DNA from: Nostoc sp. KVJ3
GTDB lineage: Bacteria; Cyanobacteriota; Cyanobacteriia; Cyanobacteriales; Nostocaceae
Direction of reading: 5' to 3'
DNA: 64,000 nucleotides
Assembly (NCBI RefSeq): GCF_026127265.1
Contig: NZ_WWFG01000007.1
Coordinates: 1-64,000 of the forward strand
Below, one piece after another: positions 9,401 through 18,596 of this stretch. Each line of letters begins with the position of its first letter. The first letter of the stretch is position 1. The notes under the pieces are model-generated. The model ran no database searches. It saw only the letters and a program-made list of their open reading frames with translations, and had not been told where the DNA came from. The position numbers and the translations under genes are program-made.

Positions 9401-9563
9401 AGTTTGACCTTTTAAATCGGGTTACAACTTGGGCGATCGCAACTTCTTGGCGGGAGAGCGATCGCCTTTGTTATGCACTTTATTGTAGTGTGTAGGTATG
9501 TATATATGTACTTATGCAGTCTAATAGATTTGTAAAGTGTTGAGGTGTTGATGTGTGTAGCTA

Positions 9564-9770
9564 ATGCCAAGACCAAAACGAGCGCAAAAAGATAAATACG
9601 GCGAGACGAAGCAGCGATATCAAATCATGTTGACTGAAACTGCATCGCTAGAGTTAGATGCAATATCTGAGGAGTTGGGCATAACCCGAAGTGAATTAAT
9701 TGAGAAAGCAATTCGCCAAGGGTTATTTAGACAAGTCAAACTAGAACCATCAGAAATGACTGATGACTAA
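9564..9770 (+). CDS. ribbon-helix-helix (CopG/Arc-type) protein, 68 aa
   Basis: A basic N-terminus (PRPKRAQKDKYG) precedes a typical RHH unit: strand QRYQIMLTE, helix ASLELDAISEELG, turn ITRSE, helix LIEKAIRQGL. Such dimers bind DNA through the N-terminal strand and are usual as antitoxins, copy-number or partition regulators on plasmids. The next small frame begins inside its 3' end (ATGAC overlap), consistent with a two-gene unit. No toxin of a known family is recognised beside it. Confidence 0.7.
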   Translation: MPRPKRAQKDKYGETKQRYQIMLTETASLELDAISEELGITRSELIEKAIRQGLFRQVKLEPSEMTDD

Positions 9771-9953
9771 AACCACAGTTCATTAGTTGTCAACATCAAT
9801 GGTTGTACAATAGTTGTGTTTTATACTGATGCCCATTGCTGGCAATTCCGGGTAATTAGTCCTGATGGTGGGGTGTTTGGGGAACGTAAGATTTATTACT
9901 CGGCTGAAGCTGCACAGAAGGCGGGGCGGGAGTGGATAGGTAAGGGGAGTTGA
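9763..9953 (+). pseudogene. small ORF coupled to the RHH gene, probably frameshifted
   Basis: An ATG at 9763 overlaps the RHH stop, giving MTKTTVH before a stop. From about 9787 another frame reads VVNINGCTIVVFYTDAHCWQ and ends with AAQKAGREWIGKGS at 9953. A one-base change near 9785 would join both parts into a protein of about 63 aa. It has no recognised family. The coupled position behind an RHH gene fits a toxin-like or accessory partner, but nothing in the sequence proves it. Confidence 0.4.
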
Positions 9954-9957
9954 AGCT

Positions 9958-10170
9958 TTACTCAACTTCAGTTTCTTCATCACCTTGCACGGTAAGAAGA
10001 ACTGATTCCAGACGATAACCAGCCTCACGCATATAATATCCAGCCGCGCCAATATCTTCAAAAACGTCATCAAATTGAGGATGAGTTTGTGGAAAAATCT
10101 TTCTTAGGCGATCGCCCAGTCGCTCTAGTTCTTGTTGAATTGTGATTAGTTCTTGAGTATCATCATCCAT
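9958..10170 (-). CDS. small acidic hypothetical protein, 70 aa
   Basis: Acidic, helical protein (MDDDTQELITIQQELERLGD). It starts 6 bases after the HNH gene stop on the same strand, so both are likely one transcript. No family recognised; it could be a partner of the HNH nuclease. Confidence 0.5.
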   Translation of the reverse strand: MDDDTQELITIQQELERLGDRLRKIFPQTHPQFDDVFEDIGAAGYYMREAGYRLESVLLTVQGDEETEVE

Positions 10171-10176
10171 ACTTAC

Positions 10177-10473
10177 CTACCACAACGATAACTGCCCCGG
10201 TGAAACATTAGACTTACCACCTCTATGGTATAAAAGATGACATGCACTACAGAGAGCTATCAGGTTGCCTCTGTGGTTATTGGCTGGATTTCTGTCCCAG
10301 TGGTGTACCTGTAGGGTGTACACTCTGCGTTTTGAGCGTGTCAAATCTGATATTTTTTCACCAGGGGGTATGCAGTGTAACCCACACTTTTGACAACACC
10401 ACTGAGCTTGTTGCTTAACTGAAGTGGCAATTTCTGACCAATTATCTGGGTAAAGCAAGTGGCTAACCTTCAT
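10177..10473 (-). CDS. HNH endonuclease, 98 aa
   Basis: A compact HNH nuclease: zinc pair CQKCG (about residues 27-31), catalytic LQVHHWDRNPANN (about 53-65), the asparagine of GNLIALC and the second zinc pair CSACH, ending LLYHRGG. This is the full beta-beta-alpha-metal arrangement, and the length fits stand-alone HNH proteins of phages and cyanobacterial plasmids. It would nick or cut DNA. The small acidic gene downstream is likely co-transcribed. Confidence 0.85.
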   Translation of the reverse strand: MKVSHLLYPDNWSEIATSVKQQAQWCCQKCGLHCIPPGEKISDLTRSKRRVYTLQVHHWDRNPANNHRGNLIALCSACHLLYHRGGKSNVSPGQLSLW

Positions 10474-10550
10474 CGTCAGTTCAAGTTCTGGGAGCTTCTA
10501 GAATTTTAATACTTTTTTAGTGTAAAAATAAACCATAAACTATATGCACA

Positions 10551-11405
10551 TTAAGCATTCTGCTGTAAGCACTTGATGTCACGGTGGCGATATTTGAGAT
10601 AATCTAAATTTGTCAGGCATTTTTTACCTTCAGAATTAGTAAAGATATATTCATCTTCAATTGGTAATTCATTGAATACATCTAAATATTTAAAGGCTTT
10701 TACTTGTACCCAAGCAGTTCGGTAACACCTACATACTGTTCACGGATGCTTGAATGTTCTTCTAAGTATAATATGATATTCGCTACTTCAATAAACTCAA
10801 ATCTGTAGTTGAAAAAACTATAAGCTATTACCGAACTGGATTGATAAATTTCCTTGTTTTTTCCACAGTATGATCTATATAAGCCCAAGCATTTTTTACT
10901 TGGGGGAATGTCTTTTTTTCATGGATTGAAATAATATGCTTGTATCATTGATATTGATTAGTATAACTATGCAGTGAATACCACCATTATCTTCATACCT
11001 GCCAGCAACTACAGAACGAACCACAGGAAACAAGAATGTGGGATTATTTAATACTTTTAGTAAACGTTTGATTTCCCGTTCAACTTGTGGCTGTTTAGGC
11101 AAATATTTTTTGACTTTACAAGCATTGAGTTCCGGCTGAAGCAGTTGAATATAATACTTCTCTTTTTCAGTTAATAAATCAACTGCAAGTTTTTGCCAAT
11201 AGATTCTGTAAGAGCGTTTTTTATTGGAGCGAATCAATTGTGGATAGCGATGATGCGTTTTTCCCGCCCAACGAGCTTTAATATTAGTAGCTTGCCCAAC
11301 ATACCAAACACAGTCACTTGCATCTACAACCACATAGATTCCCGAACATGATGGTAGACAATACCGTTCGGTAAATGCAACGCTTGACCAATCTTTCCAT
11401 TCCAT
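10551..11405 (-). pseudogene. GIY-YIG nuclease-type protein with degraded C-terminus
   Basis: From ATG 11405 the frame reads SGIYVVVDAS, WYVGQATNIKARW and KYYIQLLQPELNA, the GIY and YVG strands with the catalytic arginine and a later glutamate of a GIY-YIG nuclease. The frame ends at 10896. Continuations in other frames (TFPQVKNAWAYIDHTVEK, then RFEFIEVANIILYLEEH, then AWVQVKAFKYLDVFNELP) run to a stop at 10551, so the C-terminal region has two or more frameshifts. The N-terminal 169 aa with the nuclease domain could still be made. Confidence 0.65.
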
Positions 11406-11530
11406 GCAGCTTGACCAGGAATCCCTTCATTCTTAGGATTCCCACTTTCGACAGAAGATGCGATGCCCTTCACCCCATCACTCATCATCATCGGGCAAAT
11501 ACAACCCACTACTATCAGTGGGTCTTTTAA

Positions 11531-12616
11531 TCAAAACCTCGGCAACACTGTACCCGTGCCTGCGTCTTTTTTTGTGCGGACATAAGCCTTGGTTGTATCG
11601 GTTTTACTATGCCCCAACTGGTTTTGCACCTCAAAAACATTTTTTATGCTCGACTGCTCTTGTCGCGTGAGAATGCCGCAACCAGTGACATGAAAACTTC
11701 ACCTTTGCAGTTTCAGATATATCCTGAATCAACCTTTTTATTGCCCGATCGCTCAATGGCAACCCCCGCTTTTTTGGGTCAGGCGACATATTTGCAAACA
11801 CGGGCATCTTATCACTAGCCATCCCCCGATACTTTTTGAAAACAAGCGAAGTCTGATGGTCTAACCCAATCTCGCGGTACTTGCCACCTTTGCCTCGGAA
11901 CTTAATCGTATAGTATCCCCGATTTCTATCCTCTGGTGTCGGGTCGGGATACCACTGGAAATTATGCCAATATAACCCCGGATAATCTTCCTTGGGTTGG
12001 CCCGGTTCATCACCCGGAACCGTCACGCGACCCACTTCACCAACCCGCATCCCACTATAAAAAAGCAAATTAAACACCAACCAGTGCTTACCCCCAACTG
12101 CACAGCAGCATTAGCTAGCTTCTTCATCTCCCAATCTTCTAGATACCGCTCAGATTTAGGTAAATTACTGAAATTGTCGTAATTTATCGTACTTGCAATA
12201 TTCCTTAAAAAATAGCCAATACTCTCACCACTCCCGTAACTCCAGAGCGATCGCAGCATCAGCACTTGGTTAGATTTAGTATAAGGGGAAACCTCACCCC
12301 AACTAGCAATAAATTCTAGTAACAATGGTTGCTGGATTAATCTTAAATCAGGTATACCTTGATGACGTACCCAATCGAGCAATTTTTGACCAAATCGGTA
12401 GTATTTTCGTTTGGTTTGTTCGCGGTTTTGACTGCCAGCCCAAACCAAAATTAGCTCAGAATCATTATTTACCGAAGGTGTGCGGTAATAGTATTGGCGA
12501 ATTACCTCCTCTACCAATTCCGGGGTTACTTGCTGTGAAGTATTTGGCGCTACAACCTTTATAGGATTGGCAGGAAGAATTTCTACAGAGCTAACCTCAA
12601 TATTAGTAACATCCAT
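11531..12616 (-). pseudogene. tyrosine recombinase (phage-integrase family), two frameshifts
   Basis: All catalytic boxes can be read but in three frames: N-terminal core-binding domain from ATG 12616 to about 12090; then LVFNLLFYSGMRVGEVGRV (box I arginine), GKGGKYREIG (lysine) and CHWLRHSHATRA (H-x-x-R); then LGHSKTDTTKAYV with the tyrosine, ending at 11531. Breaks are near 12085-12100 and near 11640 in an A-run. The reconstructed length is about 360 aa, normal for a XerC/D-like or plasmid resolution recombinase. If the shifts are real the plasmid has lost this resolution or integration function. Confidence 0.85.
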
Positions 12617-12844
12617 TGGGGAAATAAGGATTACGCGACCATAAACATATAACTTCCTGGAAGTGAGGTTTCAGGAAGCTTTTATATTCTACGACAACGC
12701 AGTGGATATACTGTCCGCGCTCCGCGTCAATAATTCCAAGAGCCTGCACAAAAGTAGCAAGATCCCGAACGGGGTGAAAGACCCAAAACACGGTGGACGA
12801 TTCTCGAACGGATTTGTACCTGAGCATCCAATTCCTGATATGTT

Positions 12845-12898
12845 GATAGCAATGCTATCTACTTGATATCGATAGCTGTTGCTATCAATTGCGATATC
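12845..12898. promoter_or_regulatory. nested palindromic operator candidate
   Basis: GATAGC-AAT-GCTATC (12845-12859), then GATATC, GATAGC-TGTT-GCTATC (12871-12886) and GATATC (12893-12898). The same half-site GATAGC is used four times within 54 bases and the array ends three bases before the ATG at 12902. The layout is that of an operator for a dimeric repressor, probably autoregulating the following gene. Confidence 0.65.
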
Positions 12899-12901
12899 AC
12901 T

Positions 12902-13501
12902 ATGCCTAACGAGAACAAACCCAGCGAGATGATCCGCGTCCCCACTCCCCTGATTCCAGCAGTTAGGGAGTTATCCCGGCTGCACCGACAAGGACGAACA
13001 AACGAGGTGCTTCACTCTTTAGATGATTTGATAGCAGCGTTAGATAATGGCAGGGGTAGTCCCCACAATCACCTCTCCCAAAACATATCGACGATTTGCT
13101 CTCGTCTGGATAATCTAGAATTACGTTTGTCGGATGATATTAGTAGCGATGCATCCAGTAACCAGCATCTCGCCGATTTAGAACAAAAAATCGACTCTAT
13201 AAATAATCGGCTAGCACAATTTGCCGAGGTAATTATGCAGCTTCAAAGTAATATTAATAATCAACCAAGGCGGGGTAAGTCATACTACGGCAATTCTTAT
13301 AATCAAGGGCAACCTGTTAAGTTTCAGCCAATTACAGAAGAAAGTTTGGCTTCAAGGTTGGGGGTAACTCCAGAAACTATTCGTAAGGAAAGAGAAAGTC
13401 AACCCGCGCCGCTTTTTTTCGCATGGTCTAAGCGCAAGGATACTTCTGGTATTGGCTGGGAATTTAATCAGAAAACGGGATTGTATCATCCAATTACTTG
13501 A
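12902..13501 (+). CDS. plasmid-type DNA-associated protein with coiled coil, 199 aa
   Basis: Start at ATG 12902 (MPNENKPSEMIRVPTPLI) is preferred over the upstream TTG because that would lie within the operator. The N-terminal 50 residues (VRELSRLHRQGRTNEVL) resemble the RHH-like or helical N-terminus of small cyanobacterial plasmid proteins; the middle is a predicted coiled coil (LADLEQKIDSINNRLAQ); the C-terminal part has a helix-turn-helix-like SLASRLGVTPETIRKE, then WSKRKDTSGIGWEF. It is flanked by its own palindromic operator and, 400 bases downstream, the 11-bp repeat array, so a partition, copy-control or centromere-binding role is plausible. Not assigned to a named family. Confidence 0.6.
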   Translation: MPNENKPSEMIRVPTPLIPAVRELSRLHRQGRTNEVLHSLDDLIAALDNGRGSPHNHLSQNISTICSRLDNLELRLSDDISSDASSNQHLADLEQKIDSINNRLAQFAEVIMQLQSNINNQPRRGKSYYGNSYNQGQPVKFQPITEESLASRLGVTPETIRKERESQPAPLFFAWSKRKDTSGIGWEFNQKTGLYHPIT

Positions 13502-13905
13502 ACCTGACAGCGATGATTATTTTAATAAAGCTATGCTATAAGTAAGTCTGCGGGAATAAACCAAACTATGTTACGCAATGTAAATATGGTTGAAACCCTT
13601 ACCAATGACCAATGACAAAGGACAAATGACAGACCTCGCCAGTTGTCTTTAATTGCGCCGACCTACTTAGCTCTTTTTTGATACATTACACTAATCACTA
13701 GTAATTTTTTTATTTTCCAATTAGTTCTATCAACTGCTAAATATATTGACTGATTTGCTTGAAAAGTTTGAGCTAACCATTGTTGAATTATCGGAAACCA
13801 CAGTTTTTGTATATTCAGTATTGGTAAAGATGGGATTTGGTTATTTTTTTCGCTGCTGTTAATTAAGTCGTTACTTTTCTGCTAAGAAATTCGATTTAGA
13901 AAAGT
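13502..13905. other. intergenic, short tandem repeats
   Basis: About 400 AT-rich bases. A short tandem repeat built on ATGACCAATGACAA / GGACAAATGAC lies at about 13604-13632. No gene or clear terminator is seen. Confidence 0.5.
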
Positions 13906-14121
13906 GTGCCATCACAGATCCATGCCAGTTCCACGAATGAGCCATTGCAGATTCATTACAGTGACAATGTTGATCCAATAAAGATCCATTTGTACGACAT
14001 ACGTATTCTATGTATAATTTTTATTTGCAACAATGCTTAACTATTGACAAAGATTATGCCATGAGAGATCCAATACAAATCCATCAGCGATCCATTACAT
14101 ATTCATCTAACAGTTGATTCG
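13906..14121. repeat. phased 11-bp tandem repeat array, centromere/iteron-like
   Basis: Read in steps of 11 from 13906 the sequence gives GTGCCATCACA, GATCCATGCCA, GTTCCACGAAT, GAGCCATTGCA, GATTCATTACA, GTGACAATGTT, GATCCAATAAA, GATCCATTTGT, ACGACATACGT; a second block from 14056 gives ATGCCATGAGA, GATCCAATACA, AATCCATCAGC, GATCCATTACA, TATTCATCTAA. Consensus is about GATCCATTACA, with a central CCAT core. One repeat per helical turn is what ParR-type or RHH centromere arrays and some Rep iterons show. It is not coding (the period is not a multiple of three). Confidence 0.75.
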
Positions 14122-14280
14122 AGTAGCCCAAAAAAACCTTTGGTGAGTAGCAAGCTATGTTGCTGTCCGGACATTTTTTCTGGGGAGAAAAAACGCACCC
14201 CCCAGGTGCGGCAACAAACTTGCAGATAAACTGATTTCTGTAACTCATAAGTCAAGTGGAAATCCTCAAAGTTTTTCTGC

Positions 14281-14484
14281 TTAAATAGCCAACAAAAATC
14301 GTCGCTCCAGCAGGTCTATTTTGGCACGACCATACATCTGTCGCTTTAACATTTTTAGTCGATTAATATGCCCAACAACTTGGCCATTGCTGACTGACAT
14401 AGTTACACCTGCTTTCACAGCGTCATAGTCTTCACGCAATCGTAAAGCATTGCGTCGATTTGCAGTCAGATTACTTTGGTGCAT
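14281..14484 (-). pseudogene. ISL3-family transposase C-terminal remnant
   Basis: Only the last 67 codons remain: LREDYDAVKAGVTMSVSNGQ followed by VNRLKMLKRQMYGRAK-like text (here INRLKMLKRQMYGRAK) and LLERRFLL. This is the well-known C-terminal end of ISL3 transposases around the catalytic glutamate region. No N-terminal part is present upstream; the neighbouring gene begins within 20 bases. Confidence 0.8.
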
Positions 14485-14502
14485 CTTGAGATAATAACTA
14501 CC

Positions 14503-14991
14503 TCAAACATTCAAAACTCTCTCCCGTACCGCCCTAGCCGCAGCCGACGCTATTTCTTCCCAATCTTCATAATTCAAAACTTCATGTAATAAATCGCGCA
14601 AAACTTCATGATTTTGGATATATTGCTCTGCATACAAATCTCTTCGTGCCAATATACCTTCTAATACAGGTATCGCTGTTGATAGGGGTGATTGCAAGCG
14701 AGATAGTAAACGCGAGCGGGCAACTTGAAACGCAGCATCTTCCCCTACTCCTAAGTTGCGTTCAGCTAGTAAAAGTCGGATTTCACGGTTGAGGGACACC
14801 CGCAAACAAGTCAAACGAACCTTGAGAGCGGGATTTTTCAAGAAACCTACAAATACCTTTTCGCTACCCCAATCTAACCCAGCAGCTACGTCGCAATCAG
14901 ATTTTTCCTCCGCTTGAATTGCTGCTTGCATCGAAGAGCGATTAAATAATAGTTCAATTGCTTCAGAGACGCTGATGCTTTCTTCGTCCAT
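14503..14991 (-). CDS. hypothetical helical protein, 162 aa
   Basis: Unrecognised, predominantly alpha-helical, acidic N-terminus (MDEESISVSEAIELLFN) and several long amphipathic helices (LTCLRVSLNREIRLLLAE; DLYAEQYIQNHEVLRDLL). It follows the GNAT gene by 18 bases on the same strand, so the two form a likely operon. It has no membrane segment. A regulatory or partner role for the acetyltransferase is possible but not shown. Confidence 0.55.
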   Translation of the reverse strand: MDEESISVSEAIELLFNRSSMQAAIQAEEKSDCDVAAGLDWGSEKVFVGFLKNPALKVRLTCLRVSLNREIRLLLAERNLGVGEDAAFQVARSRLLSRLQSPLSTAIPVLEGILARRDLYAEQYIQNHEVLRDLLHEVLNYEDWEEIASAAARAVRERVLNV

Positions 14992-15009
14992 ATCCCATCC
15001 CTCCCACTT

Positions 15010-15591
15010 CTATAATTGTCGCCGCAATAGTCCGTATTCAAAATAAACTAAATCGTCGTTTTCTTCATCTGCTCCGTAGTTTGTCATCATTTGGTCGTCG
15101 TAAAATCTTACGCTTCCAGGCAACGAATGCAATCCTACCCTCCCACCATATCCTAGCTCGACGCTTCGGATGCGGGCATATCGTAATAAATTACTTCCAA
15201 CTCCACGATATCTTGGTAAACGCTGGATTTCCTTTCGATTCCACGGTGCAGTCGTCAAGTATTCAATATATACTAGCCTCCGTCCCAAGGCTTCAATTGA
15301 ACCGTGACGTTGCGTTTCTATCTTCATCAATCCCTGCGTACAACCTTCTGCCTCTAAAGCATAACCTTCGTATTCTTCATTCCTATCAATAAAATCGCGC
15401 TTGAAAGCCCAGTCCCAGAATTTATCGTCGGCTTCAACTATACGCAATTGCTCAAGCCATAAATTGGCAAAATCATCTACATGATTCGGCGCTAAATCAA
15501 CAATCAAGCCTTCAATTAATAGATTATCAGCACGCCTGATTAATTCAACTTTTAGCTGCACCTTTTCTACCTGAAACTTCCTAATTATCAT
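15010..15591 (-). CDS. GNAT-family acetyltransferase, 193 aa
   Basis: The acetyl-CoA-binding motif A is visible as YIEYLTTAPWN ... RYRGVGSNLLRYARIRSVE (about residues 107-145), with the R-x-x-G-x-G pyrophosphate loop, followed by GRVGLHSLPGSVRFYDD, the motif B strand and helix with the usual F-Y. The GNAT fold transfers an acetyl group from acetyl-CoA to an amine. The substrate is unknown. It is the first gene of a two-gene unit with the helical protein downstream. Confidence 0.75.
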   Translation of the reverse strand: MIIRKFQVEKVQLKVELIRRADNLLIEGLIVDLAPNHVDDFANLWLEQLRIVEADDKFWDWAFKRDFIDRNEEYEGYALEAEGCTQGLMKIETQRHGSIEALGRRLVYIEYLTTAPWNRKEIQRLPRYRGVGSNLLRYARIRSVELGYGGRVGLHSLPGSVRFYDDQMMTNYGADEENDDLVYFEYGLLRRQL

Positions 15592-16095
15592 TAGATAATA
15601 GCTATTATTGGTTCAATAATTGCGCTCAATTCGTCATCTAAAGTACCAATTAGTAATTATTACCTGCGGGAGGCGGCGCGAACAAGATAGTCCTTGGCGA
15701 ATTTGTCATGTATAAAGCGCGTAATTCAATTTTAACATTGGGCAGATTCTCTGAAAAATTTCAGAGAATTAATATATCTTGACTGACAAGTAAATAACTA
15801 ATTTATCAATACCCCCTACACCCCACACCCAGCCGGATTCAGATAACTTTGTGATCTACTGAATTTAAATTAGCTTGATAGTGGAGATATAGGTCAAAGA
15901 TTTGTTGTTGGATTATCTACTACTTAGAAGTTGGATTGGTGTTGGGGAAGAGAGTGAATTGTTGGATTGGTGTTGGATGCTGTAATTTCGATATGTCAAT
16001 ACTTTTGGGTATGTAGGTTGGTTTTGGATGTGTTGGGGAAGAGTGCATATATTCCCCAAAAAGTGCAATTTATCCAACCCAACCAACAGTCCAAC
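15592..16095. other. intergenic with GTTGGATTGGTGTTGG repeats
   Basis: About 500 bases between the GNAT gene and the end of the long leftward operon. From 15905 to 16050 the units GTTGGATTGGTGTTGG and GTTGGGGAAGAG recur at least twice each. No gene is seen. An AATAGCTATTATT inverted repeat at about 15599-15612 sits in the GNAT promoter region. Confidence 0.5.
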
Positions 16096-17871
16096 CTAAT
16101 CGACTAATCTGTAACTATCTTCACCTGTACAAATGACTTTCTCTTTTTGTACAAGTAGGTTGAGTTCGTCGCGGATTTGTGCTTCCGATACGCCCTTGAA
16201 TTTACTACCTGCATTCTGTTTAATTTGACGTGGAGTCTTTGCACCTTTCCCCTTGAGATAATCAACCAGTTTGGTTTGAATCTCGGTTAGTTTGATGTCT
16301 GGGCTTACTTGATTAGCATCACTAGCATTTTCATCAACCCGATGATTGGTTGTTTGATTAAGCGAACTATTTATACTAGTCGTAGGGACATCAATATCGA
16401 ATTCCAGCCTGAGTAGATTATCAAGATATTCCGGACTAACTGTATCAAGTTGAATGGCTGGTTTAATTCCTGGCTTATAACTGGTGATGTCTGGCAGAAT
16501 ATCTAGCTGCATGGGGTCAACTGAGATAAATATTAGCGGTTGTCCTAGTTGCTTGGATTGTGGTTTTAACTCGTTAAATCTTTCTTTTAATGAGGAACGC
16601 TTTTCTGCATCTTCTACAATCTTGGCATTAGTTATGAGGTTGTACAGTACGCCATAGCTGTCATTAACTGTACCATCTGCTTCAACGTTGTAATTGCCTT
16701 GGGCAATGATGTAAAGGTTTTTTCTAATATTACTGTCACCTATACCCAAGGCAGCTAAATTAAACGATTGAGTATCGATAATCAGGCAAACATTTAGTTC
16801 TCTACCGACTGTAATAATGGTGCTGATTTTCTTGAGGTATGGTTGAAACCATGCTTCATCTTTTACTGTTTCGTAGATTGAATGCCAATCGGCTAGGATT
16901 AACCTGACTGGTTGATGATCAAATTCATGGCGGCGGTGTTCTGGTACTCGACGGCGTTGGTCGTAAATGCTGTAAACTTGGTCAATGGCAGCCATCGCCA
17001 GTTGTGGTTCTAAAGGGTCAAATAAAAGTACCCGTCCTTTTTTGTCTAGCCCACAAAAACTGTCATTCTTTTGAGCGATCGCCCAGACATCAGCTTGGGG
17101 AAACCGTTTACTGAACTGGTTGAGCATATAGCTCTCAGTCACCGATTTACCAGCACCAGTACCACCTACAATTAGGGTTGAGCGCTTGGCACCCAAGATG
17201 CGATTAAGCGGCTCCAGGGTGGGACTTGCATCATTACTAGAAGTCCGATTTTGGGTTGTTTCAGAGATTTCACCCCCTGTATTCTCACTTTCTAAGCGTG
17301 CTTCTTTATCCCCCGAACCTTCTACTTTATCGCTGGGGTCAACTGTTCCTTGTAAAGTTTGGCTTCCTTGCAGGTATGGGGTTTTCTGAGACTTGAGAAA
17401 GTTGATGTACTCCTGCTTCTGTTGCTCGCTCATCCCAGCAGTTTCTGCTTCAAACACCGCGTCGTTGGCTGACATCTGGGTGATTTTGATTTCGGTTTCG
17501 CCCAAGATTTCGGCTTTTTGGATGTCTACCGTGTGGTCGTTGGCTATCATGTCGAGTGAGGTTTGTAACTCAACCTGCGCCATTGCGAATTCACGGTAAT
17601 CGTCTAGCAATTGCGATCGCGCTTTAAGTTCTGCTTGTGCCACATCTCGTGTTTCTGCTATGGCTTGGAAGTTAGCCAGTTTGCGCTCGTTGTCTTGGAG
17701 GTGACGCAACATCCAGCCCGCAGTGGCAAACCCAACGAATGCACCCATCGCCCACAGGGGTTTGTGGGGGTTAGTAGCTTTGACCAAACCCTTGGGTGAA
17801 ATACCCTCATTGGGTACAACAACCGTAGGCGCTCCGTCTTTCTGCCACTGCTGCCAGTGCCATAAGGTCAT
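16096..17871 (-). CDS. membrane-anchored FtsK/TraD-like ATPase, 591 aa
   Basis: Order of parts: a transmembrane segment near residues 39-57 (MGAFVGFATAGWML), a long helical linker with glutamine- and glutamate-rich stretches (60-170), a disordered acidic segment, then a P-loop ATPase with Walker A VGGTGAGKSV (about 234) and a Walker-B-like strand VRLILADWHS (about 324), and a C-terminal winged helix (IQTKLVDYLKGKGAKTPRQI, last 65 residues). This is the layout of DNA-pumping FtsK/HerA/TraD-type motors: one anchor, one motor, one DNA-reading winged helix. The usual second acidic residue of Walker B is not obvious. It is the last gene of the operon that starts with ParM, so it may tether or move plasmid DNA at the membrane. 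Alternative: a conjugative coupling protein relative. Confidence 0.7.
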   Translation of the reverse strand: MTLWHWQQWQKDGAPTVVVPNEGISPKGLVKATNPHKPLWAMGAFVGFATAGWMLRHLQDNERKLANFQAIAETRDVAQAELKARSQLLDDYREFAMAQVELQTSLDMIANDHTVDIQKAEILGETEIKITQMSANDAVFEAETAGMSEQQKQEYINFLKSQKTPYLQGSQTLQGTVDPSDKVEGSGDKEARLESENTGGEISETTQNRTSSNDASPTLEPLNRILGAKRSTLIVGGTGAGKSVTESYMLNQFSKRFPQADVWAIAQKNDSFCGLDKKGRVLLFDPLEPQLAMAAIDQVYSIYDQRRRVPEHRRHEFDHQPVRLILADWHSIYETVKDEAWFQPYLKKISTIITVGRELNVCLIIDTQSFNLAALGIGDSNIRKNLYIIAQGNYNVEADGTVNDSYGVLYNLITNAKIVEDAEKRSSLKERFNELKPQSKQLGQPLIFISVDPMQLDILPDITSYKPGIKPAIQLDTVSPEYLDNLLRLEFDIDVPTTSINSSLNQTTNHRVDENASDANQVSPDIKLTEIQTKLVDYLKGKGAKTPRQIKQNAGSKFKGVSEAQIRDELNLLVQKEKVICTGEDSYRLVD

Positions 17872-17954
17872 GCGGTAGGGTCGGTTGTGATTATCGGCAC
17901 ACCGTAGTCCTTGTTGGGGAGTGCGGATGCAGAAGTAAATGTGATTTTACCCCC

Positions 17955-18417
17955 TGCATGACCAAATTTTGAACCATAACGTGACCAAAAGTTAACGTAA
18001 TTTCAAGCTTTTGAGCCAATCAACAACTTAACTTTATGAATCAAATTATGTCCGCGTGTTTTAAATGTGAACCATAATACGACTAAAAGTTTTATTTTCA
18101 GACTTGGTAAAAAATGCCGAGCAAGACACACTAATTTAGTCGAAAATTTTAAACTTTCGGTCAAAATATGATTCAAAATGTCCACGATATGGTTCAAAAA
18201 TATGTTTAGTCGAAAATTCAGTGATTAAGCGATCGCTCGATACTTGGTTTTAAAAGCTCTCGCTCAAGAACACGTACAAATGAACTATAAAACCCACGTT
18301 GCGCCCTGGAATTAAGTTTTGACGTTTTTGGACTCCATTTATAACTTTGAAGTATATGTTGTTCTAGTGCGGAGTGAAGCGTATCGTGTCCGTTTGGTCA
18401 AAATATGGTTCAAATCA
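17955..18417. repeat. cluster of GGTCAAAATATGGTTCAAA repeats
   Basis: The motif TTTGGTCAAAATATGGTTCA or its complement occurs at 17956-17995, 18066-18091, 18135-18180, 18186-18218 and 18394-18415, with variants where GGTCA is AGTCG. Both orientations occur. Most copies lie in the 470-base gap between the FtsK-like gene and the upstream membrane-protein gene; the last is inside the 3' part of the latter. It looks like a protein-binding array. Confidence 0.65.
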
Positions 18418-18596
18418 CAGTAAATGCGATCGCTCGCGAACTGAGTCCACGAAGCCGCGGCACAGGTTACGCCGATGGTGAGAGAAACCCCAATGGCTGC
18501 AATCTTCTTATCAAAAGGCAGTTGTCCGAACCACTGCATGAAGCTGGACTGCTGCTGACGAGCTAATTGTTCGTGTTTGGGGGTCAAGTAGCTCAT
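18339..18596 (-). CDS. small membrane protein in ParM operon, 85 aa
   Basis: One transmembrane helix (KIAAIGVSLTIGVTCAAASW, about residues 30-49) after a polar N-terminus with LARQQQSSFMQWFGQ. Its ATG overlaps the stop of the preceding gene by 4 bases, so translation is coupled. The last 25 residues after FASDRIY are translated from the repeat cluster and may not be original. No family recognised; it probably acts together with the other membrane proteins of the operon. Confidence 0.6.
   Translation of the reverse strand: MSYLTPKHEQLARQQQSSFMQWFGQLPFDKKIAAIGVSLTIGVTCAAASWTQFASDRIYCDLNHILTKRTRYASLRTRTTYTSKL

Noticed and set aside
12603..12827. Leftward 74-codon frame upstream of the integrase
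   Set aside because: Overlaps the integrase start and regulatory DNA; composition not protein-like.
18003..18197. Leftward 64-codon frame between the ATPase and membrane genes
   Set aside because: It consists of the repeat cluster itself; no ribosome site or domain.
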